Shown here: one piece after another, positions 35,158 to 44,182 of the stretch
Layout: each line of letters starts with the position of its first letter
Position numbering within the stretch: position 1 is the stretch's first letter
Source: CAUZIZ01 sp965218775
GTDB lineage: Bacteria; Acidobacteriota; UBA6911; RPQK01; JAJDTT01
Assembly (NCBI GenBank): GCA_965218775.1
Contig: CBDCLS010000006.1
Coordinates: 372,001-436,000, forward strand
DNA: 64,000 bases
Direction of reading: 5' to 3'
The notes under the pieces: model-generated
Told to the model about the DNA's origin: nothing
What the model saw: the letters and a program-made list of their open reading frames with translations, nothing else
Database searches by the model: none
Program-made: the position numbers and the translations under genes

Positions 35158-37422
35158 ATGACAAGCAAACGGGGCACAATAGTACCCATCGTAGTCGCGT
35201 GGATCCTGATGGCACTGGGCGTCAATGCTCGGCCGAAAGACGAGTCCGAACGGGAGGAGATGTACCGTCGTTACCTAGACTTTTCCAAGTACGTGAAGGG
35301 TGGCACAGTTGAACCCCACTGGATGGCCGATGGAAACAGCTTTTGGTATGCCGAGGGTGCCTCTGAGAACACGGTCATTTGGAAGGTTGATCCCGAAGCG
35401 AACACGAAGACGCCCTTTCTCGACACCCCTCGGATTCTCAAACTCCTCGGTGACGCCATTGGGAAGGAACTGCCCCACAAGGGCATCCCCTTCGACGAAT
35501 TCGCCTTCACGGACGATACCGAGAGCGCTATCAGATTCAGTGTTGGGGAGAAGGAGTTTGTCCTCAAGCTCAGGGGTTACGAGATCGCACAGGCAGAAGC
35601 TACCGGGGTCGCACGTCGCGGCCTGGTGCCGCAGACTATTCCTCAACCTGCCTACCGCAGATTCAGTTGGGCGCAAGTCAAGGAAATACCTTCACCAGAC
35701 GGCCGCTGGTTCGCCGGTCTCAGGAAACACAACATCTGGTTGAGATCGGCGTCCGACGGCCGAATAATTCAACTAACAGAGGACGGCTCACCGGAGCACG
35801 ACTGGTGGGATTGGCCCTGGAAGAAGCAGCTCGCTTGGTCGCCGGATAATAGGAAACTCGCCTCTGGCAGAATGGATCTTCGGAGGGTTCCGAAACTTCC
35901 TTTGGTGGATTTCCTTAAGCCAATAGAAGAGGTGCAATGGAGCCCACGATGGCTCGACTCCGAGCTGGCAGGCGAGCCTATGCCTCAGCAGGCGGTCTAC
36001 ATCTTCGATATTGCCTCGAAGCGCCGTGTCAGTATCGACCTTCGGAAGAAACAAGATCGAAGGATCGAGATCCTGACATGGACGAACGACAGCTCGGAAC
36101 TTCTCCTCCTGATTTCGGACCGATACCGACTTGAGCTGGACATCTTTGCCGCTGATGCAAAGACAGGATCAACGAGGCGTTTGCTTCACGAGGTTCACGG
36201 TGCACCCCGATATTCATTCAATCGGTTCACCGTGCTGCCGAGTGGAAAAGGCTTCATCTGGCTATCGGAGAAAGACGGCTGGAGACACGCGTATCTTTAC
36301 GATCTTGAAGGAACCTTGGTCCAACGTTTAACGAAAGGCCGTTTTGTTGTGGAACGAGCGGTCGAAGTTGACGAAAAGCGCGGCTGGGTCTATTTCCTGG
36401 CGCGTGGCGACCCTCATCGGATCTACGACACTCACCTGTATCGAGTCAGCCTGGACGGCCAGAATCTGACTCAGCTAACTGAAGCCACCGGCCAGCATGA
36501 AGTCCGGTTTGCACCCTCAAAGCAGTTTTTCCTCGACATGCACTCGACCGTTGACCGTCCCCCACGAGTGGAGTTGCGCCGAGCAAACGGTCCCTTGCTT
36601 CGGACACTGACGGAGGCGGACATCGACGGCTTGAAGAAGCTTGGGTGGAAACCACCGGAGGAGTTCGTAGTGAAGGCCGCCGATGGCAAGACCGACATTC
36701 ACGGTATTCTGTACAAACCCCACGATTTCGACGTCCAGAAGAAGTACCCGGTGATCGAACATCTCTACCCCGTCGTGACAAGGGTGCCCCGCAGTTTTCT
36801 TCCCGGGAGCGAAAAGGAACACCCCCATGTCTGGTGTCAAGCTATGGCCCAACTGGGTTTCCTGGCCATGGTTATCGACACGAGGGGATCAACTGGGCGG
36901 GCAACGAATTTTAGCGACATGTTGTATCGCAACACCGGCCGCTACGAGATCCGGGACCGTGTAACGGCCTTGAAGCAGTTGGCGGAAAAGTATCCGTACT
37001 TCGATCTCAGCCGGGTCGGTGTGATCGGCTACTCAAACGGCGGTTACTATGCAATCCGGGCTCTGCTGGAGGCTCCAGAGACGTACCACGTAGGCATCGC
37101 CGTAGCTCCGGTTGTCGACCGGGGTGCGCACATCAGCCATATATGGCTCGGGCCACCCGCAGACAACAAAGACGCTTTTGAACTGGCTTCGCTCTTTCGC
37201 CTTGTCCCCAATCTGAAGGGCAAGCTACTCCTTATCCATGGGACCCACGATCGTCTTGTGCCGGTTTCACACACGATGAGGATAGTTGACGCGCTCACGC
37301 GGGCGAACAGGCCGTATGATCTAATGATTGTGCCTGACTGGGGTCACTGGGAGGGCTACGAATGGGAAGACCACAGGCTTGAGACTTATCGCCGCTACTT
37401 CATCGAGCACCTGAAGCCGTAA
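35158..37422 (+). CDS. S9 family serine peptidase, secreted (paralogue 2)
   Basis: 754 aa. Signal peptide (GTIVPIVVAWILMALGVNAR), an N-terminal propeller (WSPDNRKLASGR, WLSEKDGWRHAYLYDLEG), and a C-terminal hydrolase domain with catalytic Ser in GVIGYSNGGYYA, Asp in IHGTHDRLVP, His in WGHWEG. An insertion relative to paralogue 1 (ATNFSDMLYRNTGRYEIRDR) contains the typical S9 substrate-loop region, so this copy is closer to the standard DPP-IV layout. GAGGGAGGG abuts the ATG. Probably degrades peptides in the periplasm or outside the cell. Confidence 0.92.
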   Translation: MTSKRGTIVPIVVAWILMALGVNARPKDESEREEMYRRYLDFSKYVKGGTVEPHWMADGNSFWYAEGASENTVIWKVDPEANTKTPFLDTPRILKLLGDAIGKELPHKGIPFDEFAFTDDTESAIRFSVGEKEFVLKLRGYEIAQAEATGVARRGLVPQTIPQPAYRRFSWAQVKEIPSPDGRWFAGLRKHNIWLRSASDGRIIQLTEDGSPEHDWWDWPWKKQLAWSPDNRKLASGRMDLRRVPKLPLVDFLKPIEEVQWSPRWLDSELAGEPMPQQAVYIFDIASKRRVSIDLRKKQDRRIEILTWTNDSSELLLLISDRYRLELDIFAADAKTGSTRRLLHEVHGAPRYSFNRFTVLPSGKGFIWLSEKDGWRHAYLYDLEGTLVQRLTKGRFVVERAVEVDEKRGWVYFLARGDPHRIYDTHLYRVSLDGQNLTQLTEATGQHEVRFAPSKQFFLDMHSTVDRPPRVELRRANGPLLRTLTEADIDGLKKLGWKPPEEFVVKAADGKTDIHGILYKPHDFDVQKKYPVIEHLYPVVTRVPRSFLPGSEKEHPHVWCQAMAQLGFLAMVIDTRGSTGRATNFSDMLYRNTGRYEIRDRVTALKQLAEKYPYFDLSRVGVIGYSNGGYYAIRALLEAPETYHVGIAVAPVVDRGAHISHIWLGPPADNKDAFELASLFRLVPNLKGKLLLIHGTHDRLVPVSHTMRIVDALTRANRPYDLMIVPDWGHWEGYEWEDHRLETYRRYFIEHLKP

Positions 37423-37499
37423 GGCATGAGACCACTGGACTCAATCAATGGCTTTGTCGCTTCATCGAATCTACAGCAGATCGGACTTGACCTTTGGCC

Positions 37500-37585
37500 G
37501 TTCATTCGACGTTTCCACGGAAAACCTGAATGTCCGCTTTTTAGGTGCGGAAGCGGCCGTTCTATTTCGATCAGATCGGGTGATC
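37500..37585. repeat. Island palindromic repeat, copy 5
   Basis: ATTCGACGTTTCCACGGAAA, GAATGTCCGCTTTTTAGGTG CGGA and TATTTCGATCAGATCGG. It directly follows the S9 gene. Between 37586 and 37916 a stop-free minus-strand frame (TDHWKEPLDLRIGDTIIWQG) ends at 37638 but has no convincing start; I do not call it a gene. Confidence 0.55.
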
Positions 37586-37920
37586 AGGATCACATACAGA
37601 TCTTCACTCCGCCGCTACAATCGATTTACCTTACCTTTTACTGAATGATCTTAGAAACTCCGGGGTGGTGACTGCCCTCGCTGCCCCGGAGACAACTGGG
37701 ATTCTCACTTCTCATGATCACCTTCCCCGTCATCCCAGAGGAGATCAGGATCATGCCCTCCTCGTTCCGCATGCCTTCGCCTTGCCAGATGATCGTGTCG
37801 CCGATTCTAAGGTCTAGGGGTTCCTTCCAGTGGTCCGTGCTACTGATAACGATGGAGACTGAGAGTCTGCGAGATTGAATGCTCGGGAGGCTTATTTTCT
37901 TCTTTCCCCTTCTCTGCTAG

Positions 37921-40020
37921 CCTCGATTTCCACGGTACTGGAAAGGACTAACATTTTTTAAGGGTAGCCGTTGAGTCGGTTAGTCAAATCGAAGGACCAG
38001 AGTTTTGCCGCCAAACCAAGGCATGGGCGTGGGATCATCACCCAGGCCCGAGGCGACCAAGTAGGGGTTATGGGCGCGCTTATCGAGGTGGACGGTGACT
38101 TGCTGCTCTTGGATCTGGACCCGGGCCGAGACGTCGAGGAGATTTCGGAAGATCTTTTTGGCTTGAGCCCGCTGATATTCGCGACCAATCTTCTCGGCCA
38201 TGAGTCGATATAGGGAGCTGGCCATGAGGGTGATCTGGAGGTCAAAATCCACTTTGAGTCCCACCATCGAAGAGAGCGCGTCCAGGTGAAAGAACTGGAT
38301 GGCTTCGGAGATGCCATTTTCGATGAGCATGCGTTGGGCATAGCGGGTGATCAGAGTCGAGGGGGCGCGGCGCAGATGGTTGGTCAGTAGGACGGTCGGT
38401 TCTTCGTGACCGAGTTCCATGAGGGTGAGCTGGCGCAGGGGACCTTCGTAATGTTTCAGGACGATCCGCTGGTCCAGGACTTTGGGGGTGCGAAAGATCC
38501 GAGTCAGGGCGGGTAAGGTGATGCGGTGCCAGGCGGAGGCGGGGCGGCTCCAGATCTGGCCCAGCATTTTTTGGGAGCGGCGGCGCAGGGTGATAAAGCC
38601 AATGCCCTGTTGGTTGAGGCGGTTCAGATGAGCATAGGTGGTCAACTGGGAATCGAAGACGAGTTCGGCCGGAGGCTGACCGCTGTGTTGGTGCCAGAAC
38701 TGGACGAAGCGTTGCACCTCGTCGGCTCGATCGGCCCGGGGGACACCCGCATTGGCGTAGCATAAGACACGCTCGGTGGCGTCCCGAGCCAAAAAAACGA
38801 GGATGCCTTTTTGGCTGCGGCTGCGGGAAGAGACATAGTGTTTGTCCAAAGGTTCCTGCTGGCTATTGGCGGGGACGGTGTGAAAGTCCAGATCGAAGGA
38901 AGAGCCCCGGGGCAGGCCGGCGGCTTGGACCTGCTCAAACCAGGCTCCCATGAGGCGCAGGTTGGCGCGTCGGTCGACCCGGGAGCTGTAGGCGGCCAGG
39001 TAGGAGCGCTTGGGCACCACATTGAGACCGGCAAAAAGGGCGATGCCCTCGTCAAAGACCCGATCCATGACATGACTTTTTCTTTCGATGCCCAGCAGCT
39101 TCAGAGCCAGCAGGGTGCGCACGGCCTGCTCGGCGGGAATCATTTGGGAGCCGGGAAGGCGGGGGGGCTGCAGCACCGCCCCGAGATCGATCGATCGCAT
39201 CAGCGGGACGAACAGAAACAGACCGCCGACCCGGGTGCGAAAGCTGCGCGGGGCCAGATTGATCTGCCGCACGTCGGCGATGGCTGCTGCTTCGGGCTTG
39301 AGGGTGGCGGGGCGTTGCTCATCCCGACGCCGGGGCAGTCGGGCGAAGCCCTCCTCTCGCAGCAGGATCGATAACGCATTGATGCTGATGGAATGGCCGG
39401 CGGCGGCCAACTCGCGTTGGATATCGTAGACCGAGAGGTTTCGCTTGCGCAGGGCGACGGCCCGTTCCCGCACCCGATCGCGGGCGGGCGCCGCTTGAGG
39501 CCCCCGGCGAATCGCCTGAAAGAAGCGGGCGCGCTTGCTGAGATCATGGCGAAACTGATGACAGAGGACGCGGAAGGCTCCTGGGGAATAGCCGAAGCGA
39601 GTGGCGACCTGCTGCGAGGGCAAGCCTTCGACGAAAAAGCAGCGCAAGGCCTCATACTGGCGCTGCAGAGGCGATTCGGGGGCCAGGAAGAATTGGGCCT
39701 CCGGAGCGGTCGGTCGGGTGTCATTAGTTAGTCCATTCCGATTACTGTATTCCAAACTATAACTATACTAGATATGAATGACAGAAAATGCTCAGCCTTT
39801 GATAGGGTTCTATTCTGCCTCATATCCAGACTTTTCTAGCATTCGCGTGGGGATCGTCCCTTGATCAGGTTTTAGGTATAGGATTACCTCTCTATCCAAA
39901 TAGGTACTTCTATTTACTAACGTAGGTGGAAACACAGCAGGCGCAAGTCGCGCCGATCAAGGATTCTGGCGGGGGGCTCGAAGCGGAAAGGCGTCATTTG
40001 TACTGCCGTGGAAATCGAGG
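37921..40020 (-). mobile_element. 2,100-bp insertion sequence, copy 1 (intact)
   Basis: Ends CCTCGATTTCCACGG (37921-37935) and its reverse complement (40006-40020), flanked by CTAG on both sides (37917-37920 and 40021-40024), which reads as a 4-bp target duplication. It encodes one transposase and about 250 bp of 5' non-coding DNA. Every base I could compare (37916-39002) matches the second copy at 62914-64000. The CC start and 4-bp duplication would suit the IS1380 group; I cannot confirm the family. Confidence 0.8.
37980..39755 (-). CDS. DDE-type transposase of the 2,100-bp IS
   Basis: 591 aa. The N-terminal HTH region (QRQYEALRCFFVEGLPSQQV ATRFGYSP) is followed by a second helical domain (SVYDIQRELAAAGHSISINA LSILLREEGF), then an RNase-H-like catalytic core: DLDFHTVPAN (first D), ELVFDSQLTTYAHLNRLNQQ (second D), and RMLIENGISEAIQFF (probable E). 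This order fits IS4/IS1380-like DDE transposases. Longer than most IS1380 enzymes because of the N-terminal HTH domains. Full length and apparently functional. Confidence 0.82.
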   Translation of the reverse strand: MEYSNRNGLTNDTRPTAPEAQFFLAPESPLQRQYEALRCFFVEGLPSQQVATRFGYSPGAFRVLCHQFRHDLSKRARFFQAIRRGPQAAPARDRVRERAVALRKRNLSVYDIQRELAAAGHSISINALSILLREEGFARLPRRRDEQRPATLKPEAAAIADVRQINLAPRSFRTRVGGLFLFVPLMRSIDLGAVLQPPRLPGSQMIPAEQAVRTLLALKLLGIERKSHVMDRVFDEGIALFAGLNVVPKRSYLAAYSSRVDRRANLRLMGAWFEQVQAAGLPRGSSFDLDFHTVPANSQQEPLDKHYVSSRSRSQKGILVFLARDATERVLCYANAGVPRADRADEVQRFVQFWHQHSGQPPAELVFDSQLTTYAHLNRLNQQGIGFITLRRRSQKMLGQIWSRPASAWHRITLPALTRIFRTPKVLDQRIVLKHYEGPLRQLTLMELGHEEPTVLLTNHLRRAPSTLITRYAQRMLIENGISEAIQFFHLDALSSMVGLKVDFDLQITLMASSLYRLMAEKIGREYQRAQAKKIFRNLLDVSARVQIQEQQVTVHLDKRAHNPYLVASGLGDDPTPMPWFGGKTLVLRFD

Positions 40021-40135
40021 CTAGCCTTGTAACTGAGATCCCTTTTAGAGTCCCTAAATGAGATCGTGGCTTTAAAGGCGCTGGTGGAACAAATGCCTCA
40101 GCCCTTCGGGTCCGCTCTTGCCCTTTGAACACATC

Positions 40136-40684
40136 ATGAAAGCCATCAACAAGAAGTACCGGGCTTTGTTCAAGCGGTTCAACGAGGAATACTTCGACGG
40201 GAAGTTGCCCCGCTACCGGATTCAGGTCGTCAACTCGATCTCAAGCAAATTACACCCATTGGGGCACTGTAACAGGCGTCGCCGCCTCATTCGGATTCGA
40301 GAGGCAGAAGAAGGCTCGATGATTGAAACCTTGATCCATGAAATGGCGCACGCGGCCACAAACGATAACCATGGGCCGATCTGGAAGGAGGAAATGAACA
40401 GGCTTCACACGGTTGGGGCGCCGATCGACCTTAGAGACCTAGACAGGCAACAAAACCATCTGACAAAGTCCCTGATAGAAGATTTGGTCTTAGAAGGCAG
40501 CGACGACGTAACTGTCCAGGCTATAGCCCAACATGTGGTTTACTGGTACGGCTTTGCGGATTCAGGCGCTGAGTTGCTCAGAAAATACCCCTGGATCAGA
40601 AAAGCTTTTCGGGAAGCAAGGTCTGAACGCCGACGGTTGAAGAAGCTACGGGACGAGTTGCGGCGTAAGATGGGACAGCAATAA
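40136..40684 (+). CDS. SprT-like zinc metalloprotease
   Basis: 182 aa from ATG 40136 (an in-frame TTG at 40118 is possible). N-terminal KYRALFKRFNEEYFDGKLPRYRI is typical of SprT-like domains, and the zinc motif HExxH is in TLIHEMAHAATNDNHGPIWK with the third ligand H (NHG). The C-terminal half is helical and basic (SERRRLKKLRDELRRKMG), suiting DNA binding. Eukaryotic relatives degrade DNA-protein crosslinks; the bacterial role is unclear. It is followed 10 bp later by the 5' end of an integrase gene, so it may have come from another mobile element. Confidence 0.85.
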   Translation: MKAINKKYRALFKRFNEEYFDGKLPRYRIQVVNSISSKLHPLGHCNRRRRLIRIREAEEGSMIETLIHEMAHAATNDNHGPIWKEEMNRLHTVGAPIDLRDLDRQQNHLTKSLIEDLVLEGSDDVTVQAIAQHVVYWYGFADSGAELLRKYPWIRKAFREARSERRRLKKLRDELRRKMGQQ

Positions 40685-40694
40685 CGGAGCCATC

Positions 40695-40941
40695 ATGGCA
40701 AGGATTTACAAACGCAATGATCGACGAGGCCGGGACGTCCACTACATCGACTACACGGTGCAGCGAAAGACGGATATTCGTAGTGACGGGGCCGTTCGCT
40801 GCGGTGAGTTCGGCTTTGTCCTACGACATCGCACCGGACGACCAGCGGTTCGTGTTCATCCAGCAGGGAAAGCCGACCCAAATCAACGTCGTCCTCAACT
40901 GGTTCGAGGAACTCAAGCGGCTGGTGCCGACCGGGGAGTGA
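40695..40941 (+). pseudogene. Chimeric remnant: integrase 5' end joined to propeller-protein 3' end
   Basis: The first frame starts MARIYKRNDRRGRDVHYIDY, the usual N-terminus of tyrosine recombinases, then loses meaning after about 25 codons. From about 40785 another frame reads LSYDIAPDDQRFVFIQQG..PTQINVVLNWFEELKRLVPTG, the end of acidobacterial kinase/PD40 proteins, stopping at 40941. The junction between the two is near 40770-40790. Neither part can be a whole protein. Confidence 0.6.
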
Positions 40942-40942
40942 G

Positions 40943-41302
40943 ATGCATCGCAGCTATCTCGTCACTTCCAGTCTGATCTTCGCGGCGGCGGCGATCCTCC
41001 ACTTCCTACGCCTGATCAGCGGTTGGGACTTTGCGCTGGGACCCTGGTCCGTTCCCAAGTGGGCCTCATGGGCAGGCACGGCGATTCCGGCATGCTTGTC
41101 TGTCTGGGGGTCGCGCGCGCGCGCTGCCCTGGCATCCTGGAGATCGTCGATCTTGGGGCTTCTCAGGGGAATTATGGGGCCTTCCAGGTGGCGTTTCGCT
41201 CCCGTGAGCAGGGGACACCCTGGGGGAGTAAATCAGGCTTTCTCTCCTCCCGGAATCGGACCAATGGGGAATAGCCCGCAGCCGCCCGTGTTCACTACCT
41301 GA
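40943..41302 (+). CDS. Small membrane protein, C-terminus doubtful
   Basis: Starts one base after the remnant stop. The first ~60 residues look genuine: two membrane segments (YLVTSSLIFAAAAILHFLRL and WASWAGTAIPACLSVWG), a layout seen in small unannotated two-helix proteins. From about residue 65 the composition turns arbitrary (RWRFAPVSRGHPGGVNQAF), suggesting a frameshift or loss of the native stop. It overlaps the end of the convergent gene at 41295. Confidence 0.45.
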   Translation: MHRSYLVTSSLIFAAAAILHFLRLISGWDFALGPWSVPKWASWAGTAIPACLSVWGSRARAALASWRSSILGLLRGIMGPSRWRFAPVSRGHPGGVNQAFSPPGIGPMGNSPQPPVFTT

Positions 41303-42818
41303 ACCTCAGGGAGTAGAGATCAGCATCCTTCATGACGAAGCGCAGCCTCACCGGCTTGCCTGCCAGGCTGCCCACGTCCCGCTTTCCCTTCCAGGTGACG
41401 GCACGTTCGATCTCGTTTCCAATGACCTCGTCGCAGTCGGCCAGGGTATAGCCATCAATCGGCCGGCCATCGGGATCCTGGATCTCTACACGTATGCCTC
41501 CAGGAGCGGAGGTGGCGAAGTTGAGAACCAGGTTTCGCCCGCTGAACCTCAAGAGCCGGGTCAGGAACTCTCCACCAAGGTAGGGCGCCCGCACCGACAC
41601 GAACCCATCGGTTCTCAGCGTGTACCGCCAGAGGCTGTGACCGGGTTGACCGTACTCGTGCTGGACATAGAGCGAGATCTCGTGGTCTCCCGTCGGGACC
41701 AGGTTGAGTGAGGGGTAGTTGGTGCGCGACGTCCAGTTCTGCAGACCGATACCGGGACGAATGAAGGCTTCCAGAAAAGTCCGCTGGTAGCGCTTTCCAC
41801 CCCGGCTACTCATCAGAACCGCGTCCGCGCAGTCTTCGAAGTAGGAAGGGTTCACCCGAAGTTCCTTGGCCTGTTTCTCGGTGACCACCTGTCGGCCTCT
41901 CATTAAACGAGCGGCCACGGCGAGGTAGATGTGGGGTGCCCTGAAGTAGGGGCTGGTCTGATTGGTGTAGATGTGCTCCATGGGATCGTCGCCGGGGTCC
42001 ATCATCTGGACTGGAGTCCAGGTCAGGAAGTCCTTGGAGGTGGTGCGGCCTATCCAGCGAACATTGCCGATCCAACCCTTGCGGGGGATGGGTCTGCTGG
42101 GATCCCTCTTCCAGGTCCGGACGTAGCAGACGTACTGGCCTTCGTGGGCGGACCAGAAGGTCGGGCTGGGGGTGGTGTCCGTAAAGGTCTGAAGTGAAGC
42201 GTCGATGAGGGGCTCCTTCTTTATCTGCCTCCACCGGATGCCATCCGCGGAGGTGAAGCCCATGAGGCCGTTGCTGAATCGCTGCTCCTCGGAGATGGGA
42301 AAGAGGCCCCCCAGACCCTTGTATCTCTCCGAGGCAGGAATTCCGGGCCGGGTGTCCACGAAGGCGATGAAGTTGTGGGGGACGGGCGCATACTCGGGGC
42401 CCAGAACAACGTTGTTCTTGCGGCTGCCTGCCACCTCGACTAGACCCAGATCAGGTTTCTCCCAGTGGATGCCGTCACGGCTCTCCGCGTAACAGGTGAC
42501 CTCGTCGAGGCTTCCGTCCGGCCTGGCGCTGGGCTTACCCCGGTAGTACATCCGGTAGGTGTCCCCGTCGTGAAGCACAGTCACGTAGGCACAGAAGGCA
42601 CCTTCCCAGGGACGGTCGAATTTCAGGGCTACTTCTGTCGGACGAGGGTGGTGAAGGATGAGTCGAGTCCCATCCAGGCTCTCGATGAGGGTATTGTCCA
42701 CGAACAGCTCCAGACGGGAGCCGATGTCCAAGGCCTCTGTGGTCTCGGCTGGCTTCGCTGGCAGAGCCGCCACAGAGAGCAGTAGACAACAGAAAACGCC
42801 CAATACCTGCCTCATCAT
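41295..42818 (-). CDS. Secreted GH-like five-bladed propeller protein, divergent member
   Basis: 507 aa from ATG 42816-42818 (AAGGAGG five bases upstream). Signal peptide (VLGVFCCLLLSVAALPAKPA), then DIGSRLELFVDNTLIESLDG, RPWEGAFCAYVTVLHDGDTY RMYYRG, CYAESRDGIHWEKPDLGLVE, and a C-terminal beta domain ending RLRFVMKDADLYSLRFR. The repeated SRDGIHW..P / SADGIRW pattern is like the blades of GH32/GH43/sialidase-type propellers. Planctomycetes and related bacteria carry many such proteins. It shares this whole layout with the near-identical pair at 47448 and 49642. Substrate unknown, probably a glycan. Confidence 0.75.
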   Translation of the reverse strand: MMRQVLGVFCCLLLSVAALPAKPAETTEALDIGSRLELFVDNTLIESLDGTRLILHHPRPTEVALKFDRPWEGAFCAYVTVLHDGDTYRMYYRGKPSARPDGSLDEVTCYAESRDGIHWEKPDLGLVEVAGSRKNNVVLGPEYAPVPHNFIAFVDTRPGIPASERYKGLGGLFPISEEQRFSNGLMGFTSADGIRWRQIKKEPLIDASLQTFTDTTPSPTFWSAHEGQYVCYVRTWKRDPSRPIPRKGWIGNVRWIGRTTSKDFLTWTPVQMMDPGDDPMEHIYTNQTSPYFRAPHIYLAVAARLMRGRQVVTEKQAKELRVNPSYFEDCADAVLMSSRGGKRYQRTFLEAFIRPGIGLQNWTSRTNYPSLNLVPTGDHEISLYVQHEYGQPGHSLWRYTLRTDGFVSVRAPYLGGEFLTRLLRFSGRNLVLNFATSAPGGIRVEIQDPDGRPIDGYTLADCDEVIGNEIERAVTWKGKRDVGSLAGKPVRLRFVMKDADLYSLRFR

Positions 42819-43026
42819 CCATCCTCCTTGCTGGGTCTTGCTGAGAGCCAGGTTATCTCGGTGGACTGGAAGGATCAATGGGGTCAGAGTCTCGAAAAGG
42901 ACAGGGCAAAGGAAGTCGTGATCTCTTCGGGTATCGCGCCCCCAGGAATCGACCTTGAGCATTGGCTAGGGCTGCTGATCGCTATCCTCCTCCTCGCGTC
43001 GCAGCAACTCCCGAACGGAGACCCCG

Positions 43027-43404
43027 TTACGTCGGTCTTCTTCCAGCTCGCCAAGACACGCCACGATCGCGTGGTCCAACCCGCATCATCCCTGGCCCAC
43101 CATAGAGGCTTGCCTCGTCAAACCAGGGCGAGAAGTTGCTGTGATTGAGGGTCTCCTTGCAAGCGAGACGAAAGCACGCCTTGCCCTGATTCCCCATAAT
43201 CATGGGAATCACGGACGGGTGGTCCTTGGTGCGCTCCAGGATGTATTCCTCGAATCGCTCGTGGATGAGGCCGAATGGGCGGACCATAAGGGGATTGTAC
43301 AGGGCTGGGAACCTAAGAGGCAGGGATGGTTGGCCGTGCGCTGGAGGATGTACTCCTCGAATCGCTCACGGAAGGGGCCGTGTTCGCGGACCATGAGGTG
43401 ATTC
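43027..43404. other. Non-coding region with imperfect ~65-bp direct repeat
   Basis: GGATGTATTCCTCGAATCGC TCG (around 43240) recurs as GGATGTACTCCTCGAATCGC TCA (around 43347); both are followed by GG..GGCCG and GCGGACCAT. On the minus strand each copy translates as RERFEEYIL.RT..HP, so a decayed tandem coding repeat is possible. No gene is evident between 42819 and 43500. Confidence 0.3.
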
Positions 43405-43504
43405 TAAGGGATGGGGAAGTGAGGCTCCAGGAGGTCTGAGTTCCTTCCTTATCCGTCTTTAGATTGTCTCCGTCTTTCGCGGTGCCTTAAGGTGTCATGG
43501 CACA

Positions 43505-43757
43505 GATCTGACCGTACAAACGGTCTCAGAGTAGCTCGCCCCTGAATGACCGGTTCCGCCTGAGGCTGTGTGAAAAGTCATTCATGATTTCGGATTTGAA
43601 ATTTTGACTTCATAGGATCGCGTGTAAGCCACGATCTCCGTCGTAGGAAGGGTAAAGAGACCCCTAAATCAAAGAGGTTTTGGACTTTTCACACAGCCTC
43701 GCCTAAAAGCGGTCATTCAAGTTTTCCCCAGAAACGTCGAACGAACTACCGCAAACG
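43505..43757. repeat. Island palindromic repeat, copy 6, split by MITE 1
   Basis: 43505-43561 carries CAGATCTGACCGTACAAACG, GTCTCAGAGTAGCTCGCCCC and GAATGACCGGTTCCGCCT; it resumes at 43701 with GCCTAAAAGCGGTCATTCAA G and CGTCGAACGAACTACCGCAA. GCCT is present on both sides of the MITE. The uninterrupted arrangement is at 47076-47150 in reverse. Confidence 0.75.
43562..43700. mobile_element. 139-bp MITE, copy 1
   Basis: Perfect 18-bp terminal inverted repeats GAGGCTGTGTGAAAAGTC / GACTTTTCACACAGCCTC. No coding capacity. Flanked by GCCT duplications (43558-43561, 43701-43704). Identical to copy 2. The transposase that moves it is not in the window. Confidence 0.85.
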
Positions 43758-43761
43758 GGCC

Positions 43762-43900
43762 GAGGCTGTGTGAAAAGTCATTCATGATTTCGGATTTGAA
43801 ATTTTGACTTCATAGGATCGCGTGTAAGCCACGATCTCCGTCGTAGGAAGGGTAAAGAGACCCCTAAATCAAAGAGGTTTTGGACTTTTCACACAGCCTC
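43762..43900. mobile_element. 139-bp MITE, copy 2
   Basis: Same length, ends and sequence as copy 1, same orientation, 61 bp downstream. Flanks GGGCC / AGGCC show no clean duplication. Together with copy 1 it leaves 43901-44182 without a gene. Confidence 0.85.
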
Positions 43901-44182
43901 AGGCCAAGAGCAGTCATTCCGCGCAGAGCAAGCGGTCAGGCGATCACGAAAAGCTTGTGGCTGAAAAGAATGGGTCGCCTTTTCGAGAAACAAGGACAAG
44001 GATGGCAGTTTCAAGCACACGAGCAGCTTCGCAGCGAACGACATTCCGAGTGTCAGCGGAAAAGGCGGATTGGATTCCGCCTATTCCTCCGATTTCTGTA
44101 TATGCCGTCCCCTGACATTGCCCTTCCAGATCCAAAGATCTAGTATTGCCACATAGACTCCCCAGCAGTCTGGAGGCCCCTG

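Noticed and set aside
39768..39771. CTAG as right end of the IS
   Set aside because: The true end is at 40006-40020, where the exact reverse complement of the left terminus lies next to another CTAG; the CTAG at 39768 has no inverted end.
43562..43900. CRISPR-like repeat-spacer-repeat
   Set aside because: Only two units of 139 bp with terminal inverted repeats and one 61-bp gap; these are MITEs.
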